A stretch of 64,000 nucleotides of DNA from Brevibacterium sp. CCUG 69071 (GCF_021023135.1 NZ_PGFV01000004.1:1-64000); one strand, 5' to 3'; counted from the stretch's first letter, positions 41,642 through 50,449 are shown. A program made the numbers and translations. Notes: generated by a model from the sequence alone, not told the origin.

Positions 41642-43255
41642 ATGAGCGGAGCAGATGACGGGACCGGTGGGCTGAGCGTGGCCGAGATCCTCGAGGTCGA
41701 GGAGATCCGCACCGGAGAGCCGGAGATCCTTGCCGGTGCCGCGGAGCTCGAGCGTGGCATCCGCTGGGTCCACATCGCCGATTCCGAACAGGTCGAGCGC
41801 TTCCTCGAAGGCGGGGAGCTCGTGCTCACCACCGCGCAGACCTTCCGCAACTCCCCTGCCGCGGTGGCGGAGTTCCTCGACCAGCTCGAGCGCGTCGGCG
41901 CCGCGGGAACGGTCGTCGAACTCGTCGACGCGGACTCCGCTCCGGATCCCGCCGCCGTCGAGGTGCTGCGCGAGGCCGCCGCGGGGCGTGAGCTGCCGGT
42001 GATCATGCTGCCCCAGCGGATCAAGTTCGTGCGGATCACGGAGTTCGCTCACCGCCGCCTGCTCGGCCAGCAGCTCTCGCGCCTCGAACGTGCCCAGGAG
42101 ATCCACGAGACCTACACGCGGCTGAGCCTCGAGCGGGCGGGCGCTCAGACCATCGTCGAACGCACGGCAGACCTCCTCGGCGCTCCCGTCGTCCTCGAGG
42201 ATGTGGCCCATCGGGTGCTGGCTCATGCCGGTTCGGGTTCCGCGGACTTCGTGCAGAACTGGACCGACCTCGTCGCCGGTCGCGGTGAGGCCGGTGCACA
42301 GCATTGGCACCAGACTCCCGTCGGTCTGCGTGCGCGTCGCTGGGGCCGCCTCGTCGTTCCGGGTGCCGCCGACACCGGCGCGATCGCGCAGATCATCGAA
42401 CGGGCCGGTGAGGCGCTGACCCTAACTCGGATGGCCGACCGCGATGAGCAGGACCTGCTCCTGCAGGCCCAAAGCGGTCTGCTCAGGGAGATCTCCGACG
42501 GTACGGGCCTCGACGAACGCTCGGCACGCGCTCGTGCACTCTCACTCGGCTTCGCACCCGAGGCCGAGGCGCGACTGCTGCCCGTCGTCATTCGACTCGA
42601 TCGGGATGCTGATGGGGACCCCACCCTGATCCAGCTGCGAGAGCGCGGACTGACGCAGGAGCTCGTGGCCACGGCGACACGATTGCGGCTGCCGTGCCTG
42701 GCGACGAGCCTGCAGTCCGGCACGTTCGGTCTCATCCTCGCTCTCGGCAGCGGGGACTCCGATACCGGACAGGACGCCGAGGATCGGGTCCTCGACCGAC
42801 TCTTCGGCGAGCTCGGGGACGAGGAGCCGAGGTGGGCCGCCGGGGTGGGACGTTCGAGCTCTTCGCTGCTGACCGCGGTATCCGGGCTCGAGGCGGCCTC
42901 GCAGGTCGCCGAGGTGGCGTCGACCTTGGATGTCCGTGAGCATTCCTACTACCGGTCCGCCGATGTCCGGCTCCGCGGGCTGCTCTCGCTGCTCGGCCAC
43001 GATCCGCGGCTGCGGGCCTTCGCCGACGGCGAGCTCAGCCCGCTCCACGAGGATGCCGAACTCCTCGACTTCCTCGAGCTCTACCTCAGCCACGGCGGGA
43101 ACAAATCCGCGGTGGCCAGGGCCAGGTTTCTCTCCCGGCCCGCCCTCTACGCGCGCATCGCGAAAATCCAGGACCGCCTCGGCGTCTCCCTCGATGATGC
43201 CGAATCCCGCACGGCCCTGCACGTGGCGCTGCTGTGGCGGCGGATGAACGGCTGA
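41642..43255 (+). CDS. PucR-family transcriptional regulator
   Basis: I start it at ATG 41642 (MSGADDGTGGLSVAEILEVE, 537 residues). An ATG at 41618 in frame would add 8 residues but overlaps the repeat. Residues 10-135 are the PucR N-terminal domain (LAGAAELERGIRWVHIADSE). The centre resembles a GGDEF-like/CdaR region. The C-terminus holds the PucR HTH (LLDFLELYLSHGGNKSAVAR, then YARIAKIQDRLGVSLDD). The family controls purine, beta-alanine and amine catabolism, usually as an activator responding to the substrate. It most likely controls the divergent mmsA-aminotransferase operon. Confidence 0.9.
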   Translation: MSGADDGTGGLSVAEILEVEEIRTGEPEILAGAAELERGIRWVHIADSEQVERFLEGGELVLTTAQTFRNSPAAVAEFLDQLERVGAAGTVVELVDADSAPDPAAVEVLREAAAGRELPVIMLPQRIKFVRITEFAHRRLLGQQLSRLERAQEIHETYTRLSLERAGAQTIVERTADLLGAPVVLEDVAHRVLAHAGSGSADFVQNWTDLVAGRGEAGAQHWHQTPVGLRARRWGRLVVPGAADTGAIAQIIERAGEALTLTRMADRDEQDLLLQAQSGLLREISDGTGLDERSARARALSLGFAPEAEARLLPVVIRLDRDADGDPTLIQLRERGLTQELVATATRLRLPCLATSLQSGTFGLILALGSGDSDTGQDAEDRVLDRLFGELGDEEPRWAAGVGRSSSSLLTAVSGLEAASQVAEVASTLDVREHSYYRSADVRLRGLLSLLGHDPRLRAFADGELSPLHEDAELLDFLELYLSHGGNKSAVARARFLSRPALYARIAKIQDRLGVSLDDAESRTALHVALLWRRMNG

Positions 43256-43298
43256 GCGGACAGACATTCCCGTCACGCAGCACGAAGCACGCAAGCTC

Positions 43299-44312
43299 TC
43301 AGTCCAGGAGCGCGCGGATGTCTGCGGTGACCGGAATTCCACTCCTTTCCGCCTCGGCACGGTTGGCATAACGTCGATCGGCGGGCAGGCGCTCCATCCC
43401 CGAGTACCTGAGCATGTCGGTGAAGGCCCTGACCCGGGCGAGGTATTCGTCGTTGCCTCCCCGCTGCGGGTCGATGACGATGTAGAGCTGACCGGTCCGA
43501 AAGGTGTGGGCTCCCTCCGGCGCTTCGACATCGATCTCGTAGGTGAAGCTGCCGCCGGTCAGTCCGGCCGCGAGCATCTCGATCATCATCGACAGCAGGG
43601 CACCCTTGTGTCCGCCGAAGGGTCGAATGCCCCCGCCGTCGAGGATCTCGACGGGGTCGGTGCTCTCGTGCCCTTCGGCGTCGACGCCCGTCCCGGGCGG
43701 AGCCTCTTCGCCATCGGCGCGGAGCAGCTGCAGGTCCCCATGGGACACCGAGGAGGTCGCGAAGTCGAAGACCACCGGATCGGCGTCGGCGACGGGAGTG
43801 GCGAATCCGAACGGATTGGTGCTGAACACCGGCCGACTCGCGCCCTCGGGAACAACCGCGAGCTTGCCGCTGGCGATCATCGCCATCGCCACATGACCGT
43901 CCCGGGCAAAGCCCTCGAGCTCGGGCCACAGGGAGCTGAAGTGGTGGGAATCGCGCAGGGCGATGACGGCGACCCCGGTTTCGGCGAGCGCATCGGCGAT
44001 CAGCGACTGCGCCGCCGCCAATGCCGGCTGGGCGAAGCCGTTGCGTCCGTCGATGCGGATGAAGGACGGCCCGGAACGCTCGATGCTCGGCACGGCAGCG
44101 CCGTCGGCCCATCCCCGGGTCAGCGAGTCAAGGTATCCCCTGACCCTGAACACCCCATGGCTGAGGGTGCCGTCGCGTTCGCAGGAAGCGCAGTTGAAGG
44201 CGAGGACACGCGCAACCTCTTCGGAGGCACCTGCCGCGACGAGTCGGGCTTCGATCACCTCGACCAGGTCTACAAAGGAGATCCGCTTCTCCGTAACTTC
44301 ATTCGCCTTCAT
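43299..44312 (-). CDS. Ldh-family oxidoreductase (imino-acid reductase candidate)
   Basis: A 337-residue NAD(P)-dependent enzyme of the malate/L-lactate dehydrogenase-2 family. ATG at 44312 follows GAGGAG. Marks: CASCERDGTLSHGVFRVRGY, IALRDSHHFSSLWPELEGFA (catalytic His), FSTNPFGFATPV, PFGGHKGALLSMMIEML and FTDMLRYSGMERLPADRRY. In hydroxyproline clusters members of this family act as Delta1-pyrroline-2-carboxylate or Delta1-piperideine-2-carboxylate reductases. Which one cannot be told. Last gene of the catabolic operon. Confidence 0.87.
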   Translation of the reverse strand: MKANEVTEKRISFVDLVEVIEARLVAAGASEEVARVLAFNCASCERDGTLSHGVFRVRGYLDSLTRGWADGAAVPSIERSGPSFIRIDGRNGFAQPALAAAQSLIADALAETGVAVIALRDSHHFSSLWPELEGFARDGHVAMAMIASGKLAVVPEGASRPVFSTNPFGFATPVADADPVVFDFATSSVSHGDLQLLRADGEEAPPGTGVDAEGHESTDPVEILDGGGIRPFGGHKGALLSMMIEMLAAGLTGGSFTYEIDVEAPEGAHTFRTGQLYIVIDPQRGGNDEYLARVRAFTDMLRYSGMERLPADRRYANRAEAERSGIPVTADIRALLD

Positions 44313-44413
44313 GAACGCTCCTCGATTCTTACCGACGATTCTCTGCAGAGTCTTTCATCTCCTCGCCAATGGCTGATCTCCGCCGTTCGCGCTCAGCCCT
44401 CGGCAGTTCCGGC

Positions 44414-45499
44414 TCAGTCCTCGGCGGTCAGCGTTCCCACGCCCAGTCCCCAGATGTCTCCGACGGTGTAGCCGACGGGGAACGGGTCGTCGCGCTCGAT
44501 GACGAGCTGGGTGAACGCGGTGATCCACCCGCGTCCGGTGATCGAAGGGATGATCGCCGGCCGGCCGGCGACGCTGGTGGTCTCCTTGACCTCGGCGGTG
44601 AAGGTCGTGCCCATCATCGATTCGTGGACGAACTTCTCACCGACGGCCAACTCGCCCCGGGCGTGCTTGGCGGCGACGCGTCCGCTGGTCCCGGTCCCGC
44701 ACGGGGACCGGTCGAGCGTCCCCGACCACGTGGTGTCATCGCTTAAGTCGATCTCCCCGTTCGGCAGGACCACGGCGTTGCGGCCATCGGTGCCCGGGGT
44801 CACGGCCGGCCCGTGGAGCATCGGCAGGCCGATCGTGTTGATCTCGGGGATGAGCGGGTGCTCGACCTCGAAGGCGAGGTCGGCGGCACGGCGCATCGCC
44901 GAGGCGGCTCGGATGATCGTCTTCGCGTTCTCAGGTTCCAGCGCGACTCCGAGGTCGGCGGCCTTGGCCTGGACGTAGAACTGTCCCCCGAAGACGATGT
45001 CGACGGGGATCGTTCCGTAGCCGGGCACGTCCAGCGGCAGGTCGAGGCCGTGGACGAAGGCCGGGACATTGTCGAAGGTCACGGACTTCGCCCGGCCCGC
45101 CTCCACCTCGGCGCGGACGGTGACGATGCCCGCCGCAGTGTCCACGCGCAGGGTGGTCACCGGTTCGACCACGTCGACGGCTCCGGTCTCGACGAGGGCG
45201 GTGACGGCGCAGATGAGGTTCGATCCGGACATCGGGCGGAATCCGCCCTGCTCCATGACGATCATCCCGAAGTCGCAGCTGGCATCGATCGGGGGCACGA
45301 TGATCGGCGAGCAGAGCCCCGGATAGCCGCGCGGCTCCTGCAGGACCAAGGTGCGCAGATCGTCGAGGTACTCCTCGCAGTAGCGCAGACGCTCGGCCAT
45401 CGTCGAGCCCCTGACCCGCAGACCCGAGCCCATGAGCACGCGTCCGGGCTCCCCGGCAGCGTGGACGTCAACCGCTTGGATGAGCTGCCTGTTCGTCAT
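44414..45499 (-). CDS. Proline-racemase-family enzyme (hydroxyproline 2-epimerase candidate), Ser/Cys type
   Basis: A 361-residue PLP-independent racemase-fold protein. The first catalytic position, Cys in proline racemase, is Ser91 here (GGFRPMSGSNLICAVTALVE). The second is Cys267 (DRSPCGTGTSGRVAAKHARG). Family knowledge: Cys/Cys enzymes racemise or epimerise, Cys/Thr enzymes dehydrate trans-3-hydroxyproline, and Ser/Cys enzymes have been described as hydroxyproline epimerases. It probably turns trans-4-hydroxy-L-proline into the cis-D form for the oxidase encoded upstream. Eighteen bases separate it from the DHDPS-like gene. Confidence 0.87.
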   Translation of the reverse strand: MTNRQLIQAVDVHAAGEPGRVLMGSGLRVRGSTMAERLRYCEEYLDDLRTLVLQEPRGYPGLCSPIIVPPIDASCDFGMIVMEQGGFRPMSGSNLICAVTALVETGAVDVVEPVTTLRVDTAAGIVTVRAEVEAGRAKSVTFDNVPAFVHGLDLPLDVPGYGTIPVDIVFGGQFYVQAKAADLGVALEPENAKTIIRAASAMRRAADLAFEVEHPLIPEINTIGLPMLHGPAVTPGTDGRNAVVLPNGEIDLSDDTTWSGTLDRSPCGTGTSGRVAAKHARGELAVGEKFVHESMMGTTFTAEVKETTSVAGRPAIIPSITGRGWITAFTQLVIERDDPFPVGYTVGDIWGLGVGTLTAED

Positions 45500-45517
45500 G
45501 CGTGTGTCCCCTTCGAC

Positions 45518-46417
45518 TCAGGCGTGCGTCTCGACGCCGGCGGCGGTCAGCAGGCCTCTGAACTCCTCACGATACTCCGGGGCCAGCGGCTGGACCGGGG
45601 CTCGCGTGGGGCCGGCGGGGACGCCGACGAGTTCTAGACCGGTCTTGATCGCGCAGGCATAGTTGTGGGATTCGAGGAATACGCAGATGGGGTTGATTCT
45701 CGCCCACAGCTCGCGTCCCCGGGCGAGGTCGGCATCGACCGCGACCGCCTGATAGAGATCGGCGCACAGCCCCGGGATGACGCTGGCCGCGCCCCAGACT
45801 CCCGCCTCGGCGCCGAGGGCCAGCGCCGCGAAGGTCAGGGTGTCCCAGCCGTTGAGCGCCTGGATGTCATCGGCGTGATCGAAGTGGACTTCGGTGAACT
45901 TCGGGAAGTCGCCGCCGGTGTCCTTGTAGCTCGTGACCCCGGTTTCGGCGCCGAGGCGGCCGAGCTGTTCGGCGCTGAGCTCGAGTCCGGTGGCGGCGGG
46001 GATGTTGTAGAACATGATGGGGATGTTCACGGCCTCCGAGATCGCCGAATAGTGGGCGATGACCTCGTCGAAGGCGGGGGTGTCGTAGAAGGGCGGGACG
46101 ATCATCAGTGCATCGGCGCCGGCCGCCTCGGCATCCCGGCTCAGCTCGATCGTCTCCGCGGTGCTCGGGGCTCCGGTGCCGGCCACGACGGGCACCCGCC
46201 CGGCGGCCGCCTCGATGTAGGCCCGGTTGGAGGCCTTGCGTTCGGCGATGGTCAAGGCGGTGAATTCGCCGGTCGAGCCTCCGGGGACGAGGCCGTTGAC
46301 GCCGGCGTCGATGATGTGAGCGGTCTGGGCGCGGATGCCGGCGAGGTCGATCTCGGACCCGTCGGCGGTGAAGGGAGTGACACAGGCGGCGAGGATGCCG
46401 GTGAATGTGGAGGACAT
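45518..46417 (-). CDS. DHDPS-family lyase (pyrroline hydroxycarboxylate deaminase candidate)
   Basis: A 299-residue TIM barrel protein. Schiff-base Lys165 is in GVTSYKDTGGDFPKF, and Tyr137 is in IPIMFYNIPAATGL. The substrate loop VPGGSTGEFTALT replaces the GTTGE of DapA. In hydroxyproline degradation this family member deaminates Delta1-pyrroline-4-hydroxy-2-carboxylate to 2-oxoglutarate semialdehyde. The context fits that role better than lysine synthesis. The sequence alone does not exclude other aldolases of the family. Confidence 0.87.
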   Translation of the reverse strand: MSSTFTGILAACVTPFTADGSEIDLAGIRAQTAHIIDAGVNGLVPGGSTGEFTALTIAERKASNRAYIEAAAGRVPVVAGTGAPSTAETIELSRDAEAAGADALMIVPPFYDTPAFDEVIAHYSAISEAVNIPIMFYNIPAATGLELSAEQLGRLGAETGVTSYKDTGGDFPKFTEVHFDHADDIQALNGWDTLTFAALALGAEAGVWGAASVIPGLCADLYQAVAVDADLARGRELWARINPICVFLESHNYACAIKTGLELVGVPAGPTRAPVQPLAPEYREEFRGLLTAAGVETHA

Positions 46418-46487
46418 GGGAGTCTGCCTTTCGAATGTGGATGTGGTGCGGGGTGAGGTGGGTCAGTTGCGGAGTGGCCGCTGGGGC

Positions 46488-47735
46488 TCAGAATCGGTTC
46501 GGTGAGACCTGGGCCAGGTGGTCGGCGCCCAAGCGCGAGGGCCGGTCGAGCATGATGTCGGTGAGCACCTTCGCCGAGGCGGGGGCCAGTGAGAGTCCGA
46601 GCATCGAATGTCCCGAGTTGACGAAGGCATTCTTCGCGCTCGTCAGCGGTCCGATGACGGGAAGTCCGTCCGGAGTCATCGGGCGTGAACCGGCCCAGGG
46701 GGTCTTCTCCCCCGGACCGTCGCCCCAGCCGTGGAAGGCCTCGCGGGCCGCGCGACGGATCGCTTCGACACGGACTTCGTTGACCGAATCGTCTCTGCTG
46801 CCGAATTCCATGGTTCCGGCCAGGCGGAGCGTGCCGTCCAGCGGAGTGACAGCGACGCGGGCGTCCTCGAGGGTCAGCGAGGTCTTCAGCTGCACCGGGG
46901 CCGGACTGTAGTCGATGCTGTAGCCCTTGCCGGAATAGATCGGCAGCCTCTGTCCGAGCTTCGCGCTCAGGGCCCCGGTCGGGACCCCCGCGGCGATGAC
47001 GACGGAGTCGGTGCGCAGGACCTCGGCATCGTCGGTGACCGCTGCGGTGACGGTGTCGCCGCTGCGGACGAACCCGCTGACGCCGGTGTCCTCGCGGACG
47101 GTTCCTCCGAGTTCGCGGATCTTGGCCACCAGGGCTCGGGTGAGCGAATCGGGTTCGATCTGTCGATCGTTCGGAAAGAAGAGTCCGTGGCGGAGGCGAT
47201 CGCTCAGTGCGGGCTCGGCCTCCAGGACCGCGTCGCCGTGGAGCCGCTGCGGAATGTGGCCGGCGGCCTCGAATGCCTCCAGGCTCTCGGCATGCTCTTC
47301 GAAGCGCTCCTTGGTCTCGAAGGCGAGCAGCACTCCCCGATCGTGCATCTCGAAGTCGATGCCCTGCCGCTGGTAGTCGTCGAAGAGGTCGTTGGCGTCG
47401 TCACCGAGGCGCAGGTGCAGATCGAGTCCGGCTGCGAAGTCGCGGGCGTTGCAGTGCATGGCCATCCGCAGCAGGAATTTCAAGTAACCGGGCGCGACCG
47501 AAGGATGGATCGAGAGCGGACTATCGGGTTTGAGCATCCACCTGATGCCCTGCAGGAGGACTCCAGGTGCGGGGACCGGGTTGCTTTCGGCGAGGGCGAT
47601 CTTGGCGGCGTTGCCGTGCGAAGCACCGGCTCCGGCCTTCGCCACCTCGAGCACGGTGACCTCGACTCCGGCGGAAGCCAATTCATAGGCGGTTGCCAGA
47701 CCGACGACTCCTCCCCCGACGATGACAGTTCTCAT
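46488..47735 (-). CDS. FAD-dependent D-amino acid oxidase/dehydrogenase, DadA-like (cis-4-hydroxy-D-proline candidate)
   Basis: A 415-residue flavoprotein. The N-terminal dinucleotide fold is VIVGGGVVGLATAYELASAG. Further marks are AGAGASHGNAAKIALAESNP, SGKGYSIDYSP, LAGTMEFGSRD and the C-terminal AGSRPMTPDGLPVIGP with GHSMLGLSLAPASAKVL. It oxidises a D-amino acid to the imino acid; in this operon the likely substrate is cis-4-hydroxy-D-proline. It is the first gene of the operon and has the 15-bp palindrome 61 bases upstream. Confidence 0.89.
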   Translation of the reverse strand: MRTVIVGGGVVGLATAYELASAGVEVTVLEVAKAGAGASHGNAAKIALAESNPVPAPGVLLQGIRWMLKPDSPLSIHPSVAPGYLKFLLRMAMHCNARDFAAGLDLHLRLGDDANDLFDDYQRQGIDFEMHDRGVLLAFETKERFEEHAESLEAFEAAGHIPQRLHGDAVLEAEPALSDRLRHGLFFPNDRQIEPDSLTRALVAKIRELGGTVREDTGVSGFVRSGDTVTAAVTDDAEVLRTDSVVIAAGVPTGALSAKLGQRLPIYSGKGYSIDYSPAPVQLKTSLTLEDARVAVTPLDGTLRLAGTMEFGSRDDSVNEVRVEAIRRAAREAFHGWGDGPGEKTPWAGSRPMTPDGLPVIGPLTSAKNAFVNSGHSMLGLSLAPASAKVLTDIMLDRPSRLGADHLAQVSPNRF

Positions 47736-47795
47736 CCGTATCCCCTTTGCTGTACTCCGTTGCCGACTGCGGGCGCGGCCTCAACCACGCAATCT

Positions 47796-47810
47796 GATTG
47801 TATGACAATC
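47796..47810. promoter_or_regulatory. GntR-type operator palindrome
   Basis: GATTGT-ATG-ACAATC is a perfect inverted repeat. It lies between the FCD-GntR gene and the oxidase, and resembles the TTGTAT(N)ACAA sites bound by FCD regulators. Confidence 0.65.
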
Positions 47811-47917
47811 ACTTGATGGCTACGCTACGCAATGCCCACGGGCGCGTCAATAAGGAATGCACGGATTTGTCGAACACAGAGCGATCACCAAGGAAATGCC
47901 CGGTGAGCGCAGACAGA

Positions 47918-47958
47918 GAACCCCGGATCGCGCACTCGCAGTGCACGATCCGGGGTTC
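47918..47958 (-). terminator. Hairpin after the GntR gene
   Basis: GAACCCCGGATCG and CGATCCGGGGTTC make a perfect 13-bp stem, with a nested GCACT/AGTGC stem in the loop. It begins 18 bases after the regulator stop. No clear U-tract follows. Confidence 0.6.
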
Positions 47959-47976
47959 TGCCGAAGGATCCGGCGC

Positions 47977-48708
47977 TCAGCCGGCGCCGGAGGAGCCAGC
48001 GATGAGGAAGGCGAGCTCCTGGGCGCTGTCCATGGTGTGGACGTCGAGAGCGGTCGCGATCCGTGCCTTGTCTCCGGTGCGAATGGCCGACATCAGCGCA
48101 GCGTGGATCGCATGCGCCCGTCCGGCATCCCGGCGGGTGAACTGGTCGTAAGCGAGGATGAGCGTCATCTGCGCCTCGACCACAGGCCAGATCCGCATCA
48201 GCAGGTAGTTCTCCGAGGCCTCCCAGATGCCCCGGTGGAAGCGGACGTGCGCCTGGTGCAGCGCCAGGGGGTCCGAGTCCGCGCCGATCTGCTCGAACTC
48301 GGTCCACACATCCTCGAGATGCGCGAGCCTCTGACCCGTGTCGTCCGCGAGGATCTCGGCGATCGCCTCGGAGTCGAGTGCGACGCGCACACGCGCGATC
48401 TCGAGGAGGGATTCGACCTCGATGTTCGCCACTCGCAGACCTCGATAGGCCTCCTGAATGAGGAACCCGTCACGCGCCATCTGGTTGAGCGCTTCCCGCG
48501 CGGTCGGCCTGCTGACATCGAGGGACGAGGTCAGCTCGGCTTCGATGATGCGCTGGCCGGGACGGATCTCGCCGAGGACGATGCGCCGTTTGATCTCGTC
48601 GATCACGCGCTGTCGTCGCTCAGTGTTCGAGGCCGGGGTGCGCACTGCGGCTCGTTCGCCCGCCGCCGTTCGCTCGCCCGACGCGGCCTCCGGCTTCGAC
48701 GGCTTCAC
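47977..48708 (-). CDS. GntR-family regulator, FCD subfamily
   Basis: A 243-residue protein starting at GTG (48708). The N-terminal 30 residues are disordered. Then comes the winged helix (IDEIKRRIVLGEIRPGQRII, then EAELTSSLDVSRPTAREALN) and an all-helical FCD ligand domain with metal-type residues (FHRGIWEASENYLLMRIWPV). It probably represses the downstream hydroxyproline-type operon by binding the palindrome at 47796-47810, released by a pathway intermediate. Confidence 0.9.
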   Translation of the reverse strand: MKPSKPEAASGERTAAGERAAVRTPASNTERRQRVIDEIKRRIVLGEIRPGQRIIEAELTSSLDVSRPTAREALNQMARDGFLIQEAYRGLRVANIEVESLLEIARVRVALDSEAIAEILADDTGQRLAHLEDVWTEFEQIGADSDPLALHQAHVRFHRGIWEASENYLLMRIWPVVEAQMTLILAYDQFTRRDAGRAHAIHAALMSAIRTGDKARIATALDVHTMDSAQELAFLIAGSSGAG

Positions 48709-48746
48709 GGTTCGATCCTCATTTCGCGGTCCTCATCTCACAGTCT

Positions 48747-49340
48747 TCAGACCGCGATGATGCGGCCGGTGACATTGCCCTCGACGGACCGGACGAAGGC
48801 GGTGGCCACCTGCTCGTCGGTCACGGGGACCATGCCGGCGAAGGCATCGTGATAGTGCGGCGAGTTCGCGAGCACGTTCGGACTGACCGCATTGATGCGG
48901 ATGCCGCGAGGCAGCTCTGGGGCCGCGGAGATGACGAAGGATTCGACGGCACCGTTGGCCAGAGCGGCCGCGGCGGCGGTCGGTACGGGTTCGCGACTGA
49001 GGACTCCGGTGACGAAGGTGATCGAACCACCGTCGCTGAGGTGGTCGAGGCCCTGGGTGACGAACTCGACCTGGCCCAGGGTCTTCGAGGTCAGTGCCTC
49101 CAGGTAGTCCTCACGGGTCAGCTCTGTCACGGGCTTGAATGCGGCCGAACCGACCGCGACGATGATCGCATCGACCGTGCCCACGGCCGCGAGCAGACGA
49201 GAGATCGATTCGGGGTCGGAGGTGTCGACCGCAGGGTCGGTCGAGCGGGTGACGCCGATGACCTCGTGTCCGCGCTTCTCGAATTCGGCGCGTGCGACGC
49301 CGCCGACATGTCCGACGGATCCCACCAAAAGAATCTTCAT
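48747..49340 (-). CDS. Short-chain dehydrogenase/reductase
   Basis: A 197-residue protein from the ATG at 49340 (MKILLVGSVGHVGGVARAEF); the frame extends further upstream without support. It has a short Rossmann fold. The nucleotide motif is GSVGHVGG, a variant of GxxGxxG. Later: DAIIVAVGSAAFKPV, ITFVTGVLSREPVP (catalytic Ser/Thr region) and INAVSPNVLANSP. A classical YxxxK is not clear: the segment AAALANGAVESFVISAA replaces it. This subclass is often annotated as SDR with unknown substrate. Confidence 0.83.
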   Translation of the reverse strand: MKILLVGSVGHVGGVARAEFEKRGHEVIGVTRSTDPAVDTSDPESISRLLAAVGTVDAIIVAVGSAAFKPVTELTREDYLEALTSKTLGQVEFVTQGLDHLSDGGSITFVTGVLSREPVPTAAAAALANGAVESFVISAAPELPRGIRINAVSPNVLANSPHYHDAFAGMVPVTDEQVATAFVRSVEGNVTGRIIAV

Positions 49341-49374
49341 CGCCGTCCTCCATCCTCGTCGTGTGACTGTGGTT

Positions 49375-49403
49375 TTGTCAGACATTCTTGGATTGACTGA
49401 CAA
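49375..49403. promoter_or_regulatory. Inverted repeat upstream of the SDR gene
   Basis: TTGTCAG and CTGACAA (7 bp, perfect) are separated by 15 bp and lie 35 bp before the SDR start. This resembles an operator. No regulator gene is adjacent. Confidence 0.45.
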
Positions 49404-49665
49404 CCCGAGTCTAGGGGACGAGACGGACTCCGACCAGCGGGCTCGCCTCAGCCGTCGCAGCGGAGCTCCACCCGGTGGTTCTTCGCTCGGCCCTCCGGAT
49501 CGTCGTCAGCCTCGGTGCCATTCCACGCCACAGGGTCGGATTCACCGTGCCCCACCGCCTAGACCTTGAGGTCTGCGTCTCCCGAGGTCAGGACATCGGC
49601 GAGGGCCCTGGCTCGGTCCATGGGCCGCAGCCGCTTCGATCACCAGTTTTGCGGCGCTCAGGTCG

Positions 49666-49725
49666 ATTGTTCGGCTACCTCCGAGCAGATTCAGGCCCTA
49701 ATCTGCTCGGAGGTCGCCGAACAAT
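49666..49725. other. 26-bp-arm palindromic element
   Basis: Arms starting ATTGTTCGGC (49666-49691) and ending GCCGAACAAT (49700-49725) pair over 26 positions with one mismatch around an 8-base loop. Confidence 0.65.
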
Positions 49726-49753
49726 TGCTGCACGACCGGGCCGGAAACGAGAA

Positions 49754-49796
49754 TCGTCCCACGCCACCGCATGACCGATGACGCGGCGTGGGACGA
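49754..49796. terminator. 12-bp-arm hairpin
   Basis: TCGTCCCACGCC and GGCGTGGGACGA form a perfect 12-bp stem around a 19-base loop, 28 bases after the previous palindrome. Confidence 0.55.
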
Positions 49797-49949
49797 ATAC
49801 GGCCACTAGATCGATCCTGACGCGTGCAGCGACTTGTTCGACTCGGATCTCGAGGTCGTCGCCGAGGCGATGGAAGCCGCGAGGGTTGCGGCACTACATT
49901 GAGAGTGTCGGAAAAATGTGGACAAGCGCCTATTTCTGGACAGACGAAA

Positions 49950-49985
49950 CCCCCGCGATCCACTATTTCTAGAGGATCGCGGGGG
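49950..49985 (-). terminator. Terminator of tRNA-Ser
   Basis: GGATCGCGGGGG pairs perfectly with CCCCCGCGATCC around a 12-base loop, 13 bases past the tRNA 3' end. On the minus strand it is followed by TTTCGT, a short U-tract. Confidence 0.75.
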
Positions 49986-49997
49986 CTTCCCACAACG

Positions 49998-50086
49998 CGG
50001 AGCCGGTGGGATTTGAACCCACGGTCCCCAGTTCAAGGGACTTCACCTTAGCAGGGTGACGCTTTCGGCCGCTCAGCCACGACTCC
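49998..50086 (-). tRNA. tRNA-Ser(GCT)
   Basis: Read on the minus strand, 89 bases with the long variable arm of serine tRNAs. Acceptor GGAGTCG/CGGCTCC with discriminator G, anticodon stem CACCC/GGGTG-type region with loop CTGCTAA (anticodon GCT), T loop TTCAAAT. CCA is not encoded. Reads AGC/AGU codons. Confidence 0.96.
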
Positions 50087-50449
50087 AAATCGTTGACCCG
50101 ATCCCCCTATAATTCGAGGGCTTCGGATCCGCAGTCGGCACTACGAGAACAGCCTATGCGAAAGTCCCCGCCGAGGGCAAAGTGCAGGCGCGAAGAGTGG
50201 CCTTGCTCATATCGATCACGTCCGCCGATCGGCCTCAGACCGGCGCTGGGAGTCCCTTTCCACTGCTTGCGTGCACGCGAATTCCAGCATTCATCAATCT
50301 ACGGGCGTAAAATCAACCTGAAGTGCTCTGCGGTCTGCTCACTGACGGTCATTGGGAACGTGATGTTCCATGGTTGCCTCCTGCACCGAAGACCCAGCGC
50401 GATGAGCGGACCGACCGGCACGAGAAGTGAAGTTTGAGGAGTAGAGAAC
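50087..50449. other. Upstream region of the LCP gene
   Basis: About 360 bases with no convincing gene. The only clear element is the ribosome binding site GAGGAG at 50437-50442. I see no unambiguous promoter. Confidence 0.5.

Larger units (their letters stand above)
49404..49997. other. Non-coding stretch with three hairpins and a gene remnant
   Basis: Nearly 600 bases without a credible gene. It holds hairpins at 49666-49725, 49754-49796 and 49950-49985. Between them, at about 49813-49901, a frame ending CSDLFDSDLEVVAEAMEAAR, then VAALH and stop, has coding character but no start and a stop just upstream. It may be the tail of a lost gene. Confidence 0.5.

Noticed and set aside
49778-49972. 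64-residue plus-strand frame before tRNA-Ser
   Set aside because: It runs through two hairpins and ends in the tRNA terminator. Composition is not protein-like. A short C-terminal remnant in another frame is mentioned instead.
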